Shown: positions 1-7,434 of the stretch, piece by piece
Position numbering within the stretch: position 1 is the first letter of the stretch
Layout of the letters: every line of letters begins with the position of its first letter
Source of the DNA: a virus
Length of the DNA: 25,307 nucleotides
Strand: one strand, 5' to 3'
Virus record (IMG/VR): IMGVR_UViG_3300023106_000027
Coordinates: 1-25,307 of that record
Notes under the pieces: generated by a model
Database searches by the model: none
What the model was told of the DNA's origin: nothing
The model's input: the letters and a program-made list of their open reading frames with translations, nothing else
Made by a program: the position numbers and the translations under genes

Positions 1-2
1 AC

Positions 3-122
3 CTTGGTATGGCTCTACTAATTGCAATCCCAGCATTCGCAATTTCAGTAGCTACACACTACGGTCTCTGGAAGCCTACGGGCGTTTCAGAAGCAGCACA
101 AGACGCTTTCAATAAAGGGTAA
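3..122 (+). CDS. C-terminal end of a small membrane protein (partial)
   Basis: The reading frame is open from the left edge of the window and ends at TAA 120-122, so only the last 39 residues are visible. They begin LGMALLIAIPAFAISVATH, a hydrophobic stretch that looks like a membrane helix, followed by a short polar tail ending in FNKG. The next gene starts 6 bases downstream, so it is the upstream member of a compact run of small membrane-protein genes. The family cannot be recognised from this fragment. Confidence 0.6.
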   Translation, partial: LGMALLIAIPAFAISVATHYGLWKPTGVSEAAQDAFNKG

Positions 123-128
123 CACACA

Positions 129-302
129 ATGAAGAAATTAGGGAAGATAGTTGGATTCGCAATACTTGGCTTACTTGCTACAGTAGGGCTATTCACTATC
201 TCTCTAATTATCTATTACTGGCCTGTAATCGACAGAATGTATGTACGTCCTTGTCATTACTATCCACACACCTTTTCAGATTGCGTAGAAAAAAATAACT
301 AA
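129..302 (+). CDS. Small single-pass membrane protein, unknown
   Basis: A 57-residue protein starting MKKLGKIVGFAILGLLATVG. Residues about 7-33 form one strongly hydrophobic segment preceded by lysines, as in a signal anchor with a short outside tail. The tail contains two cysteines (RPCHYY and FSDCVE) that could pair in an oxidising compartment. It begins 6 bases after the stop of the preceding partial gene and ends 9 bases before the next start, consistent with one operon. The ATG has no strong Shine-Dalgarno and may depend on coupling. No family is recognised. Confidence 0.6.
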   Translation: MKKLGKIVGFAILGLLATVGLFTISLIIYYWPVIDRMYVRPCHYYPHTFSDCVEKNN

Positions 303-311
303 GGAGACTAT

Positions 312-581
312 ATGATTAGTTTATTAGTAACACTATTGCTTGGTGGTATTGCAGGTTGGCTTGCAAGCATCATCGTAAACAGAAATGAACAAATGGGAAT
401 TGTTTGGAACATCATCGTTGGTATCATCGGTGCAGTTATTGCAAACTTTGTTCTAGCACCTATGGTTGGTGTATCAGCAGATTTAAGCACATTTAGTCTT
501 GGCTCATTCATCATGGCCGTACTAGGTGCTTCATTACTACTTGTTATCGTCAACCTAATTACTCGTAAAAGAGTACGTTAG
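312..581 (+). CDS. GlsB/YeaQ/YmgE-type small membrane protein
   Basis: An 89-residue, almost entirely hydrophobic protein with three membrane segments (about 3-20, 30-52 and 60-83) and glycine-rich helices. The pattern GGIAGWLAS near the start and WNIIVGIIGAVIANF in the middle match the GlsB/YeaQ/YmgE (transglycosylase-associated) family. Members are 80-90 residues long, sit in the inner membrane and have no proven enzymatic activity. AAGGAG at 301-306 is a good ribosome binding site for the ATG. In a phage it may alter the envelope; that is inference. Confidence 0.75.
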   Translation: MISLLVTLLLGGIAGWLASIIVNRNEQMGIVWNIIVGIIGAVIANFVLAPMVGVSADLSTFSLGSFIMAVLGASLLLVIVNLITRKRVR

Positions 582-583
582 CT

Positions 584-769
584 ATGGAAACGCCTCGTAG
601 TAATCCTAATGAGGCGTTGACACCATACTTTGTAGGAGACGAAATGGTTTACGTGCCAGTCATAGAATATTATATCTATGCTGGCATGAGACCAGAAGAA
701 GCACTTGCAAGAATCGCTCTGCAAAGAGCAATAGAAGAAAGTAGGGTGGAGACTGCTAGCGATGATTGA
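584..769 (+). CDS. Small acidic protein, unknown
   Basis: A 61-residue acidic protein with a tyrosine-rich middle (VYVPVIEYYIYAGMRPEEA) and a helical, Ala/Glu-rich end. It starts two bases after the stop of the GlsB-like gene without its own clear Shine-Dalgarno, so translation is probably coupled. Its end overlaps the next start. No cysteines, membrane segment or known motif is seen. The continuous operon position supports it as a gene. Confidence 0.6.
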   Translation: METPRSNPNEALTPYFVGDEMVYVPVIEYYIYAGMRPEEALARIALQRAIEESRVETASDD

Positions 770-1118
770 CCGACATCACGTTCTAAACACAAGAAATCAC
801 TGGTCATCAACAAAAGAAGCAAAACAACTAAGGGATAGTTACGTCTATAGAATTGACCGAGAGGTACATAATGATATACACAAATACTGTCCCTCAGTGC
901 CCCTACTGGGCTATTATGCCCTAAGAGGCGTATTAAGAAACATCAATCCAACTGGCGAACCGCTACAAGATTTAGATGAACTATGTTCAGCTATAGACTT
1001 ATCGAACAAACACCCGAATGCTCACCCTATAGAGCGTCAATTAGGTGCTCTCTCAATCGAAGCAATCCGTTTACAGATTCCATTCTTTACGCCAGTAGAC
1101 AGAACAATAATTATTTAA
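762..1118 (+). CDS. Conserved-looking small phage protein, unknown
   Basis: A 118-residue soluble protein rich in His, Arg and Asn. The ATG overlaps the previous gene's TGA by eight bases, and GGAG at about 750 supplies a Shine-Dalgarno. There is no membrane segment, and only two cysteines (HKYCPSVP and ELCSAI) that do not form a zinc motif. It is followed 10 bases later by the glutaredoxin-like gene in the same operon. No family recognised. Confidence 0.6.
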   Translation: MIDRHHVLNTRNHWSSTKEAKQLRDSYVYRIDREVHNDIHKYCPSVPLLGYYALRGVLRNINPTGEPLQDLDELCSAIDLSNKHPNAHPIERQLGALSIEAIRLQIPFFTPVDRTIII

Positions 1119-1128
1119 AGGAGATTGC

Positions 1129-1368
1129 GTGTTTAAAGTATACTCAACTACAACATGTGCATATTGTCAAATGGTGAAGAAGTTTCTCACCCTAAAAGAA
1201 AAAGCTTACGAAGAAGTTAATCTAGATGAGAACCCTGAAGAACGCTCACGTGTTCAGGCTCTTGCAAACGGTATGACATCTGTACCAGTAGTAACAAAGA
1301 TAGAAAATGGTGAAGAAAAGCTAGTTGTTGTGGGCTGGAATCCACAAATAATGATGCAAGCAATCTAA
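1129..1368 (+). CDS. Glutaredoxin / NrdH-like redoxin
   Basis: A 79-residue thioredoxin-fold protein. The active site is CAYC at residues 10-13, after the first beta strand VYSTTTCAYC. VPVV with the cis-proline typical of glutaredoxins lies near residue 52, and the length fits NrdH or mini-glutaredoxin. Such proteins donate electrons to class I ribonucleotide reductase or reduce thiols; no reductase gene is visible here. It starts at GTG 1129 after AAGGAG (1118-1123). It is the last gene of the rightward operon and is followed by a strong hairpin terminator. Confidence 0.85.
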   Translation: MFKVYSTTTCAYCQMVKKFLTLKEKAYEEVNLDENPEERSRVQALANGMTSVPVVTKIENGEEKLVVVGWNPQIMMQAI

Positions 1369-1402
1369 AACATAGCCTCTGGCGTGTTTTAAGCACTAAA
1401 TA

Positions 1403-1430
1403 AGCCCTCTGAATGCCAGAGGGCTATATC
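1403..1430. terminator. Bidirectional terminator between convergent operons
   Basis: A perfect 9-bp stem, AGCCCTCTG (1403-1411) and CAGAGGGCT (1417-1425), with a 5-base loop lies between the rightward operon ending at 1368 and the leftward operon ending at 1485. A-rich and T-rich flanks fit use on both strands. An upstream GCCTCTGGC (1376-1384) could compete for the same arm. Confidence 0.75.
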
Positions 1431-1484
1431 TTTGTGTTCGTTTCTGTAGAGTGCCTTAGAGAGGCTTAGAAACGGTCATAGAGT

Positions 1485-2231
1485 TTAGTAGATATACACA
1501 AACTCTGAAGCAGAAGTGCTTCGAGTGCCTACAACGTTCCAGCCAGCAGCACCATTCATCTCTGAAATGTTCACTGTACCACCACTGACAGACTCAACAT
1601 ACACAACGTGTCCTGCTGAACCAACAAAACTCACACCGATTGCACCAGCACGAGGCTCTGAACCTGTTGCAAAACCAGCTGCTTGAGCTGAAGCATACCA
1701 TTGATTGGCGTTACCCCAGAATGAACCAATATCAGGGCGTTTGTTTTTTACGTACCAAGTACAGTAACCATATCCGTATGAGTTACCAGCTGTTACGTGA
1801 ACATTAGAGCTAGCAGCTGCACGTCCACCACCGATACCACTACCGTATGATTTTAATTCATGATTGAGTTTAATAAGTTCTTCAATCTTCTTTTCAAGCT
1901 CTGCTTGTTTTTGGTTTTTCTCTTCAATTGTCTTAGCGTTCGCCTCAAGTGTTTTTTGCTTTTCACTGACATCATGCTTCAACTCCTCAACATCTTTTTG
2001 AGTCTTTTGTATAACTACTTGATTTTGTTGAATTTTATTCTGAAAGTCTGCTTGCATCTCATTTTGACGATGTACTGCAAGAACTAGAGCTGTTAGCAAG
2101 CCCAGAATTAATACTATACCAACACCGAGTAGAAGACGACGTTGATTCTTCTTTTTCGATAATGTTTTTTTGACCCTTTTCACGGGTCTAAAGCGTTGCT
2201 TCATATTCTTTAATTTTGTTATTAGATTCAT
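1485..2231 (-). CDS. Membrane-anchored CHAP-domain cell-wall hydrolase
   Basis: A 248-residue endolysin-type amidase/endopeptidase. It has a basic N-terminus, a membrane anchor (33-54), a coiled coil (about 56-128), a Gly/Ala/Ser linker and a CHAP domain (150-248). The CHAP catalytic set is visible: Cys157 in YGYCTWYV, His208 in GHVVYVE and an acidic/Asn partner in ISEMN (222-226). GGGAGG four bases upstream fixes the ATG at 2231; a longer open frame would overlap the transglycosylase gene. It is the last gene of the leftward lysis group. A virion-associated hydrolase is the alternative role. Confidence 0.85.
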   Translation of the reverse strand: MNLITKLKNMKQRFRPVKRVKKTLSKKKNQRRLLLGVGIVLILGLLTALVLAVHRQNEMQADFQNKIQQNQVVIQKTQKDVEELKHDVSEKQKTLEANAKTIEEKNQKQAELEKKIEELIKLNHELKSYGSGIGGGRAAASSNVHVTAGNSYGYGYCTWYVKNKRPDIGSFWGNANQWYASAQAAGFATGSEPRAGAIGVSFVGSAGHVVYVESVSGGTVNISEMNGAAGWNVVGTRSTSASEFVYIY

Positions 2232-2277
2232 GTTACCTCCCATGAAATAAGACACTCTTAAAAGAGTGCCTCGTTTA

Positions 2278-3012
2278 CTACCACCAAGTGTGGTCTTTAT
2301 ATGGTGTTGTATTAGTCCGAGGACTGTAACAACTACCTGTACATTTTCTAAAGTTCCATGCAGCAGCCCAACCGCCGTAGCCTTGAGCATACTGATGACA
2401 CCATTTTAATTGTGTAACTGGATTAGTCATGTAATCAGCACCAGCACTTGCCATTTTGCTTGCTGGTAATGCCTGACATAACCCATATGCACCAGAACCA
2501 GTAGTGTTCCACCGTTCTGTTCCGCCCCAGCCACCTTCAGGACTAACCCCTTGACAGCCGTTAATTACACATTCAACAAATTGCCAATCTGATTGCGGAA
2601 TACCAGCTGCAATTAACCATTGTTCTTTACCACCACTAGCAGCAGATGCCGTAGCAGTGCCTGTTGCACCGTTTACGACCTTCTGAGAGGCTTGAGCTAA
2701 TTTAGTTTTAGCCTCTGCTTTAGCTTGAAGTTCAGCCTCAAGACGTAGCTTTTCAGCTTCTAGACGCTTCTTTTCTTCAGACAACTCATCAATTTGTTTT
2801 TGATTAAGTTGCTTATCTTTATTAGCGTCCTTGAGTTTGTTATTCAAGTTATCATACTTAAGATTTAGCTCGTCAACATCTGTAGTGAGACTTTTGACCT
2901 CAATGTTTTTTAGCTTGAGATTATCCCTCTCTTGTATGATATAGTTTGCTCCTAGTCCCACGAATGACATTGCAATCAGTGCGAATAGGAAGATTTTGAG
3001 TTTATTACCCAT
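2278..3012 (-). CDS. Membrane-anchored lytic transglycosylase-like protein
   Basis: A 244-residue protein with the same design as its neighbour: an N-terminal anchor (5-25), a long charged coiled coil (28-110), a Thr/Ala linker and a C-terminal lysozyme-like domain (130-244). SGAYGLCQALPASKMASAG (173-191) and TNPVTQLKWC are characteristic of SLT/resuscitation-type transglycosylases in Gram-positive and Saccharibacteria-like genomes. The likely catalytic Glu is in PEGGW (159), where relatives have ESGW. Cysteines at 148, 153, 179, 205, 224 and 228 suggest disulfides outside the cell. GGGG upstream supports the start. It should act with the CHAP enzyme on peptidoglycan. Confidence 0.75.
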   Translation of the reverse strand: MGNKLKIFLFALIAMSFVGLGANYIIQERDNLKLKNIEVKSLTTDVDELNLKYDNLNNKLKDANKDKQLNQKQIDELSEEKKRLEAEKLRLEAELQAKAEAKTKLAQASQKVVNGATGTATASAASGGKEQWLIAAGIPQSDWQFVECVINGCQGVSPEGGWGGTERWNTTGSGAYGLCQALPASKMASAGADYMTNPVTQLKWCHQYAQGYGGWAAAWNFRKCTGSCYSPRTNTTPYKDHTWW

Positions 3013-3068
3013 GAGTTAGCCCCAGATTAGAGTTGATATTAATATCTACTAATAACTGTTTGAATGGG

Positions 3069-3656
3069 CTATTTTTCCCCTTTTGTTGTAAACGTTACGA
3101 ATACTTTAACTAGCGTGATGAATGCGTGAATCGCAATAGGTGCGACAATCACTTTTGGTACAATTTCATTTTCAGTGCCAATAAAGACAATGGCTGTTGC
3201 TAGAATTTCGCTAGCTACAAGCAGAAAGAGTCCTAATCCAATTATACCACGACCACATGCACCCCAGTTAATGTTGTACCAGTGCTTAGTATTCTCGTTA
3301 GATTTAGTATTAGTTACTGTTGACTTAGTGTCTGTTTTTTTCACGGTGTTTATCCTTTCGTGATGTTTTATCTTACAATAAAGATTGTAAACGAAAACTC
3401 TCAAAAAGTCAACCCTTTTCTTGATAAAACTACCTATCGACTCAAGAACATCAGCAAATCTATCGTTAAACGTCCGCTTGTAAAGACTAAATCCAGCAGG
3501 AGGAAGAGACCAAACACTGCCCCTAAACTTGCCGTCACGTTTAGCGTCTGGTTTAGCAGATTCTGGTACTTCAAGCGTTTCGTATTTAATTTCATTGTCG
3601 CTACTAGACTCATATAAGTCTCCCTCCGTATCGTCATTATTAGAATGGGAGGTCAT
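3069..3656 (-). CDS. Holin-like two-helix membrane protein (start uncertain)
   Basis: The C-terminal 91 residues have an Asn/Lys-rich head (KKTDTKSTVTNTKSNENTK) and two membrane helices (GIIGLGLFLLVASEILATA and KVIVAPIAIHAFITLVKVF) with a basic end. This is the shape of a class II holin, just ahead of the two hydrolase genes in transcription order. Two starts compete. The long frame from ATG 3656 gives 195 residues with a soluble acidic N-terminus and codon use like the neighbours. A GTG at 3344 gives the 91-residue protein and lies behind AAGGAT and a promoter-like TTGACT-17-TACAAT (3384-3412) inside the long frame. Both may be made. The holin role is inferred from topology and position. Confidence 0.55.
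   Translation of the reverse strand: MTSHSNNDDTEGDLYESSSDNEIKYETLEVPESAKPDAKRDGKFRGSVWSLPPAGFSLYKRTFNDRFADVLESIGSFIKKRVDFLRVFVYNLYCKIKHHERINTVKKTDTKSTVTNTKSNENTKHWYNINWGACGRGIIGLGLFLLVASEILATAIVFIGTENEIVPKVIVAPIAIHAFITLVKVFVTFTTKGEK
3384..3412 (-). promoter_or_regulatory. Promoter ahead of the lysis group
   Basis: Read leftward: TTGACT (3412-3407), 17 bases, TACAAT (3389-3384). It lies inside the long holin-like frame and 40 bases before its GTG at 3344, so it could start a separate lysis transcript (short holin, transglycosylase, CHAP). The sequence matches other leftward promoters in this window. Confidence 0.55.
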
Positions 3657-4467
3657 TGTGTCTCTCATTCCATTTGACACCAGTTAGCTCTTCATATAGC
3701 TTTGCATAATCTTCTAGATTAACGCTAAATGAACGCTCTTCAGGTATTGATGTTAATAATTTATGCAGTGCATCTTGAGTAAATTCTACATCTTGACCAA
3801 CTTGTACGTCAATCTCATCACCATAAACGCCACCAAGTTGCTCTTTTGCTTGTTCCCAAGTGCCAATTTTCCAGTTTGCACAAGCATTTGCTATAGCAAG
3901 TATAGTGCCCTTACCAATTTTGTAGCCTTTTTCTTGGTATTTACGTGTACGTATGAGTGAGATGTATGGGAATCGAGTGCCACGGTTGAAGTGCAGCGTT
4001 CGACTAGTAACATCAGACAAGAAATTAGGTGACATTTCAAGTTCACCAGTCTTCAAGTCAATACCAGCCATACAAACAGTGAAGTCAAAGGCTTCAAAGA
4101 CTGATTTAAGACTGTCAAAGTAATCAAAGTGGATAAACTGAACGGTTGCACCAGTCTCTAAGTCACGAATAGTGATAGATTTATCTGTGTGTCCGAGATA
4201 AACATTTTCCCAGTCATCAGTAATCTTGACAAATGCTTTAGTCATAGACTCTTTGTCTCTAAAGTAAATGTCAACGTCTTTAATTTCTGTGTGTGTGAAT
4301 GCACTTGTGAGTGCTCCGCCAGCAATCATAGCTCCTGCTTCAGCACAAGCATCTAGAATAAGACTACCTAACTGACCAAGAACGGTATTCATTTGTGGTG
4401 TGAAGTCAAAAACCATATTGGTCTTTCGGTACTCTTCACCATTTATTATCATCTTATCTTCGTTCAC
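3640..4467 (-). CDS. Nucleotidyltransferase-fold protein
   Basis: A 275-residue protein with a minimal nucleotidyltransferase signature: MIAGGALTSAFTHTEIKDVDIYF at 47-69, i.e. the helix-turn GG (50-51) followed by the DxD pair Asp64/Asp66 used for metal and NTP binding. A third carboxylate is probably in FDFTVCMAG (about 127-135), where it follows the beta strand. It starts at GTG 4467 after a GGGGGAT site and has its own promoter. Relatives in phages include poly(A) polymerase-head-like proteins. Substrate unknown; a tRNA or other RNA end is plausible given the RNA island and the two other nucleotidyltransferases in the window. Confidence 0.65.
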   Translation of the reverse strand: MNEDKMIINGEEYRKTNMVFDFTPQMNTVLGQLGSLILDACAEAGAMIAGGALTSAFTHTEIKDVDIYFRDKESMTKAFVKITDDWENVYLGHTDKSITIRDLETGATVQFIHFDYFDSLKSVFEAFDFTVCMAGIDLKTGELEMSPNFLSDVTSRTLHFNRGTRFPYISLIRTRKYQEKGYKIGKGTILAIANACANWKIGTWEQAKEQLGGVYGDEIDVQVGQDVEFTQDALHKLLTSIPEERSFSVNLEDYAKLYEELTGVKWNERHNDLPF

Positions 4468-4493
4468 TATATCCCCCTGATTAGTATATTTCT

Positions 4494-4522
4494 ATTGTAA
4501 AGTTATATTCTTACAAAGTCAA
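4494..4522 (-). promoter_or_regulatory. Promoter of the nucleotidyltransferase gene
   Basis: Leftward TTGACT (4522-4517), a 17-base spacer and TACAAT (4499-4494), about 27 bases before the GTG start at 4467. It lies in the short gap between the recombination operon and this gene. Confidence 0.65.
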
Positions 4523-4528
4523 TACTTC

Positions 4529-4990
4529 TTACGGTATAAATCTTGCGTTTTGTAACTCTAGTTCTAGCTGTTTCTCTACCTTGTTTGCAAGTTTTCTTGC
4601 AGCAATGAATTGATTACGCCAGTACTCGTATACTGCTTTGGCTTCTTTGATTTGAGTTACACACTCAATTTCAGCGTCCATTGCAGTGATTACAGACTCT
4701 TGCAGTAAAGCCCATGACTCTCTGTCCGTAGCATTAGTAAGCTTGTCTTCCCCTTTAAGCTTTCTTGCAGCTAGAATTTTTCTTGCTTTTTCTCTTTTGT
4801 ATTCTTGGTGCAACTTGAAGCGTTGCTGTTCTAAAGATGCAATTTTTATTTCTAGCCGTCCGATAATAGTAGGGGACATCGTAATAATCTTGTCAATTTT
4901 AACATCGTCAAGTATTGAAAAGTCATCATACTCCTCTTCAGTAAGCACAAAGTTCTTAACAATTATTTCAACTTCTTTATTGACTGTCAT
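4529..4990 (-). CDS. Coiled-coil protein of the recombination operon, unknown
   Basis: A 153-residue, highly charged, mostly helical protein. The central part, LEQQRFKLHQEYKREKARK, followed by a conserved-looking DRESWALLQESVITAMDAE and a long C-terminal helix, suggests an antiparallel helical bundle. The layout resembles small recombination-accessory or mediator proteins (UvsY-like) encoded beside RecT/YqaJ in phages, but there is no decisive motif. It overlaps the exonuclease stop by one base (TAATG) and has AAGGAT upstream, so it is translated in the same operon. Function inferred from context only. Confidence 0.6.
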   Translation of the reverse strand: MTVNKEVEIIVKNFVLTEEEYDDFSILDDVKIDKIITMSPTIIGRLEIKIASLEQQRFKLHQEYKREKARKILAARKLKGEDKLTNATDRESWALLQESVITAMDAEIECVTQIKEAKAVYEYWRNQFIAARKLANKVEKQLELELQNARFIP

Positions 4991-5535
4991 TATATATCCT
5001 TAATTAAACTTTCAAAGCGTTTCATAACTGCTTCATTACGTTCAATTCTTTTGATAATTACTGCTTCTTCAGGGTCTAAGTCTGGATTATAGAAAATAAG
5101 CAAAGCCCATTTTCTCTCAGAGACAAACATACCCCATTGAATTTGTGCAATAATTGTTGTGTCTGGACGCTCTCCGTTTGACAGGTGCCTATCTTTTGAA
5201 AACGCCTTACATTCAACTATACCGTCATCACCGATTAAACCGTCTGGGCTATAGCCAGCACAAGGATATTTGTCATTAGTAATGAACCCTGTGTGATGAA
5301 CTACTACATCTTCTATTGCTTCTAAAAGTTCTACGGCTTCTGGCTCTAGTCGGTGACCCCTTCGTGTTGAGCGATTACCCTTGAAAGAATTACCAACTAG
5401 TTTTGCCAAAAGTATGTCATCTGGGTCTTTACCTTTCAACAATGAGTAAGCATCTGTACCAGTGAGGTAGGAAAGTCTTAACTCCTTCCACTCTGGTGAA
5501 CCTTGCTCAAGGTCGTTATAGTAAGTGACCGACAT
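4990..5535 (-). CDS. YqaJ-family recombination exonuclease
   Basis: A 181-residue lambda-exonuclease-type nuclease (PD-(D/E)XK fold) that resects double-stranded DNA to give 3' single strands for RecT. Visible motifs in order: GSPEWKELR (12-20), GTDA (26-29), RRGHRLEPEA (58-67) with Glu64, GYSPDGL (94-100) with Asp98, VECK (107-110) supplying Glu108 and Lys110, and QIQWGM (131-136). The length is near the short end of the family. It lies immediately downstream of recT with a 3-base gap and no clear Shine-Dalgarno, so coupled translation is likely. Confidence 0.88.
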   Translation of the reverse strand: MSVTYYNDLEQGSPEWKELRLSYLTGTDAYSLLKGKDPDDILLAKLVGNSFKGNRSTRRGHRLEPEAVELLEAIEDVVVHHTGFITNDKYPCAGYSPDGLIGDDGIVECKAFSKDRHLSNGERPDTTIIAQIQWGMFVSERKWALLIFYNPDLDPEEAVIIKRIERNEAVMKRFESLIKDI

Positions 5536-5538
5536 GGT

Positions 5539-6213
5539 TTATTTTTTGTCTTTTTTGTGTGCAGCTAGGATTTTAGCTTTTGTGTCTTCATCGGTAGGAG
5601 CTTCGTCCTCAAGACCGTAATCAGCATTATCAATAAGCTCAAGTTCACGAACTTCTTCGGTGAAGTAAACTTTACAAGCACGTTTGATAACTGACTTACG
5701 CCAAAATTCTGATTCCCACTTGTTCCATGTAGAACTGTTACGGCTAGAACTTCGCATCTTCTCAAAGTCTTCTTTAGTTAGAAGCTCAAGTGATTCATCA
5801 CCACTTTCATTATTCAACTTAACTACACAGTAAGCACCGATAATTGGCTTTGCACCAAATGGGTCTGTGAAGTTGTGAGTGTAGACAACAGAACCGCTTT
5901 CTTTTGCGAACTTGAAGTCATCACCCTCTTTAACAAGCTGAACATCAAAGAACACATCAGGGTGCAGTTGTTTTACTTTATTCATGTAGCCATGAAAAGT
6001 AATGAGTCCCATATTCTTACCAGTGAGTACTACATTCACACCGTCTAGATTCACACCAGCATTAAGGTACTTAGTCACAAGTGAGTAAAGTTCCATGTCG
6101 GTGTGCTTCTGTGTCTGGTCTGCACTGCTTAGGTAAGCAATTGACTTTTCAACTTTTGCAACGTCCTTACCTTTATCAAGTAGAAGTTGTTTAACTTTGC
6201 TTAAATCAGCCAT
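5539..6213 (-). CDS. recT: RecT-family single-strand annealing protein
   Basis: A 224-residue recombinase that coats and anneals complementary single strands made by the adjacent exonuclease. Family features: a central GLITFHGYMNKVKQLHPDVFFDVQLVKEGDDF (about 69-101), FGAKPIIGAYCVVKL, and the signature near the C-terminus, SSTWNKWESEFWRKSVIKRA with a following VYF, equivalent to the W-x4-EFxRKTvIRR block of RecT. The ATG follows GGAG (on the leftward strand). The operon order Gp157-like, RecT, exonuclease, coiled-coil is a common phage recombination module. Confidence 0.85.
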   Translation of the reverse strand: MADLSKVKQLLLDKGKDVAKVEKSIAYLSSADQTQKHTDMELYSLVTKYLNAGVNLDGVNVVLTGKNMGLITFHGYMNKVKQLHPDVFFDVQLVKEGDDFKFAKESGSVVYTHNFTDPFGAKPIIGAYCVVKLNNESGDESLELLTKEDFEKMRSSSRNSSTWNKWESEFWRKSVIKRACKVYFTEEVRELELIDNADYGLEDEAPTDEDTKAKILAAHKKDKK

Positions 6214-6644
6214 TATTTTTTCTCCTTAATCAATACATATTGACTTTTGTTAATTTGAACACCAGCAGGAAGAATATTCATAAGAGTGTAGTCTTCTTTG
6301 ATTGCCTTCAGGTCAACTTCAACAATTGTTTTTTCTTTTTTGTATTCAGCTGGCACTTTTTCTTCATCAGTGACTTTGTACAGGTCTTTTTCTACAAGAG
6401 TAATAGAACCCCATTCACCTTGTAGTTTAGGAATACCGAACTTAATCATTTCATTTTTGACTGACTCACGAAACAGTGTGTCTTGTGTCTTCAGAGACTT
6501 TTGTAGCGTAAGATAATTCTTAAACTCCTCATTCTCTTCAAGCTGCTTTTCAAGCAGTACAAGCTGGCTTTGCTTTTCAAAAAGCTCTGCTGCTTCTTCT
6601 TCTAGCTTCAGCTTTAAAGCTTTCTTATCTTCTTTTTTAGGCAC
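6213..6644 (-). CDS. Gp157-like / recombination-operon protein
   Basis: A 143-residue protein: an N-terminal charged coiled coil (1-65) followed by a small beta-rich domain (GEWGSITLVEKDLYKV...EKVPAEYKKEKTIVEVDLKAIKEDY...GVQINKSQYVLIKEKK). A beta domain with VPAEYK plus an XDLKAIKED segment and a final strand is typical of siphovirus Gp157-type proteins next to recombination genes. GTG 6644 has GGAGGG upstream. It is first in the operon after a promoter. Confident as a gene, tentative in family. Confidence 0.6.
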   Translation of the reverse strand: MPKKEDKKALKLKLEEEAAELFEKQSQLVLLEKQLEENEEFKNYLTLQKSLKTQDTLFRESVKNEMIKFGIPKLQGEWGSITLVEKDLYKVTDEEKVPAEYKKEKTIVEVDLKAIKEDYTLMNILPAGVQINKSQYVLIKEKK

Positions 6645-6672
6645 TTATCCCTCCGTTCTTGGTTATGGTTCT

Positions 6673-6701
6673 ATTATAGATGAATTCGCTTACGAATACA
6701 A
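6673..6701 (-). promoter_or_regulatory. Promoter of the RecT/YqaJ operon
   Basis: Leftward TTGTAT (6701-6696), 17 bases, then a perfect TATAAT (6678-6673), about 29 bases ahead of the GTG at 6644. Likely drives 6644 through 4529. Confidence 0.65.
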
Positions 6702-6704
6702 GGG

Positions 6705-6950
6705 CTAATCCCAACATTCATTCATAACTTTTTCAACATCTTCATCTGTTAAACCTGTGCAAAGAGGGTTGTCACACTCCACTGAATCAAGACCGCCACA
6801 AGCACACTCTATAAAGCCATTAGAGGCTCTGTGAGCGGGCGTACAGCAAGCTTTGACAATAGATGTGTCTTTATGGCTACACAACGGCTTACCGTCATTA
6901 CCAAGTATGTGATATGCTTCAACTTGTTTTGTTTCTGGTAAATTGTTCAT
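6705..6950 (-). CDS. Small cysteine-rich, probably zinc-binding protein
   Basis: An 81-residue protein with eight cysteines and three histidines: LCSHKD, ACCTPAH, ECACGG, VECDNPLC. Their spacing suggests one or two zinc sites. No catalytic motif. AGGGGG before the ATG is a good ribosome binding site. It belongs to the run of small leftward genes 6705-7636 and may bind nucleic acid or protein; no family is recognised. Confidence 0.6.
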   Translation of the reverse strand: MNNLPETKQVEAYHILGNDGKPLCSHKDTSIVKACCTPAHRASNGFIECACGGLDSVECDNPLCTGLTDEDVEKVMNECWD

Positions 6951-6969
6951 GTAACCCCCTATTAATTAC

Positions 6970-7218
6970 TTATGCTATGTGTAAATCTTCTTGAATCTGT
7001 CGCACAATTTCATTGCGGATATAATTCGCTGGGATATTTGCACGTCTTTCAGCTTGAGCTAGCATCTTTGCTTCACGCTTTGGTGAGTTTTTGAATAGAA
7101 CCCCACCAGCTAGTACTGCTGGCCCACCTGTTTGCTGTGGTGGGTGTGCCTCTGGTGGCATCATGTGCTTATGTGTTGTGACCCTCATCTTCGTTTCACG
7201 TAGGTAATCTACGTACAT
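6970..7218 (-). CDS. Small basic protein, unknown
   Basis: An 82-residue protein starting MYVDYLRETKMRVTTHK, with a Pro/His/Gly-rich middle (HMMPPEAHPPQQTGG) and a basic helical C-terminal half (KREAKMLAQAERRANIP). GGGGGAT three bases before ATG 7218 decides the start over an in-frame GTG four codons upstream. Its short spacing to both neighbours indicates one operon. No motif of known function is seen. Confidence 0.55.
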   Translation of the reverse strand: MYVDYLRETKMRVTTHKHMMPPEAHPPQQTGGPAVLAGGVLFKNSPKREAKMLAQAERRANIPANYIRNEIVRQIQEDLHIA

Positions 7219-7239
7219 CTTATCCCCCACTGAACTACC

Positions 7240-7434
7240 CTACTTTCTAATCCAGCTTGCCCAGATTGTTTGCGGCAAAGTGAAATATGTTACTTTTTTA
7301 TATCGGTCAAATTGATGTGTCATCATATCAATCATACCATGATTTTCTAAATTGTTTATGTTTTGTTCAATTGATTTTTCTAGTGGACTTTTTATCCCAA
7401 AGAACCGCTTAACTATTAACTTGTAACGGTACAT
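7240..7434 (-). CDS. Small protein, unknown
   Basis: A 64-residue basic protein (MYRYKLIVKRFFGIKSPLEK) that looks like a short helix followed by an Asn/His-rich segment. AGGAGA nine bases upstream supports ATG 7434, and the start overlaps the previous gene's end by 26 bases. The LEKSIEQNINNLENHGMIDMM segment could be a winged-helix recognition unit, but it is too short to assign. Confidence 0.5.
   Translation of the reverse strand: MYRYKLIVKRFFGIKSPLEKSIEQNINNLENHGMIDMMTHQFDRYKKVTYFTLPQTIWASWIRK

Noticed and set aside
3434-3610. A 59-codon leftward frame starting at ATG 3610 with GGAGGGAG upstream
   Set aside because: The site is strong, but codon use is unlike the neighbours, whereas the overlapping frame of the holin-like gene has typical codons. 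Kept only as a possibility.
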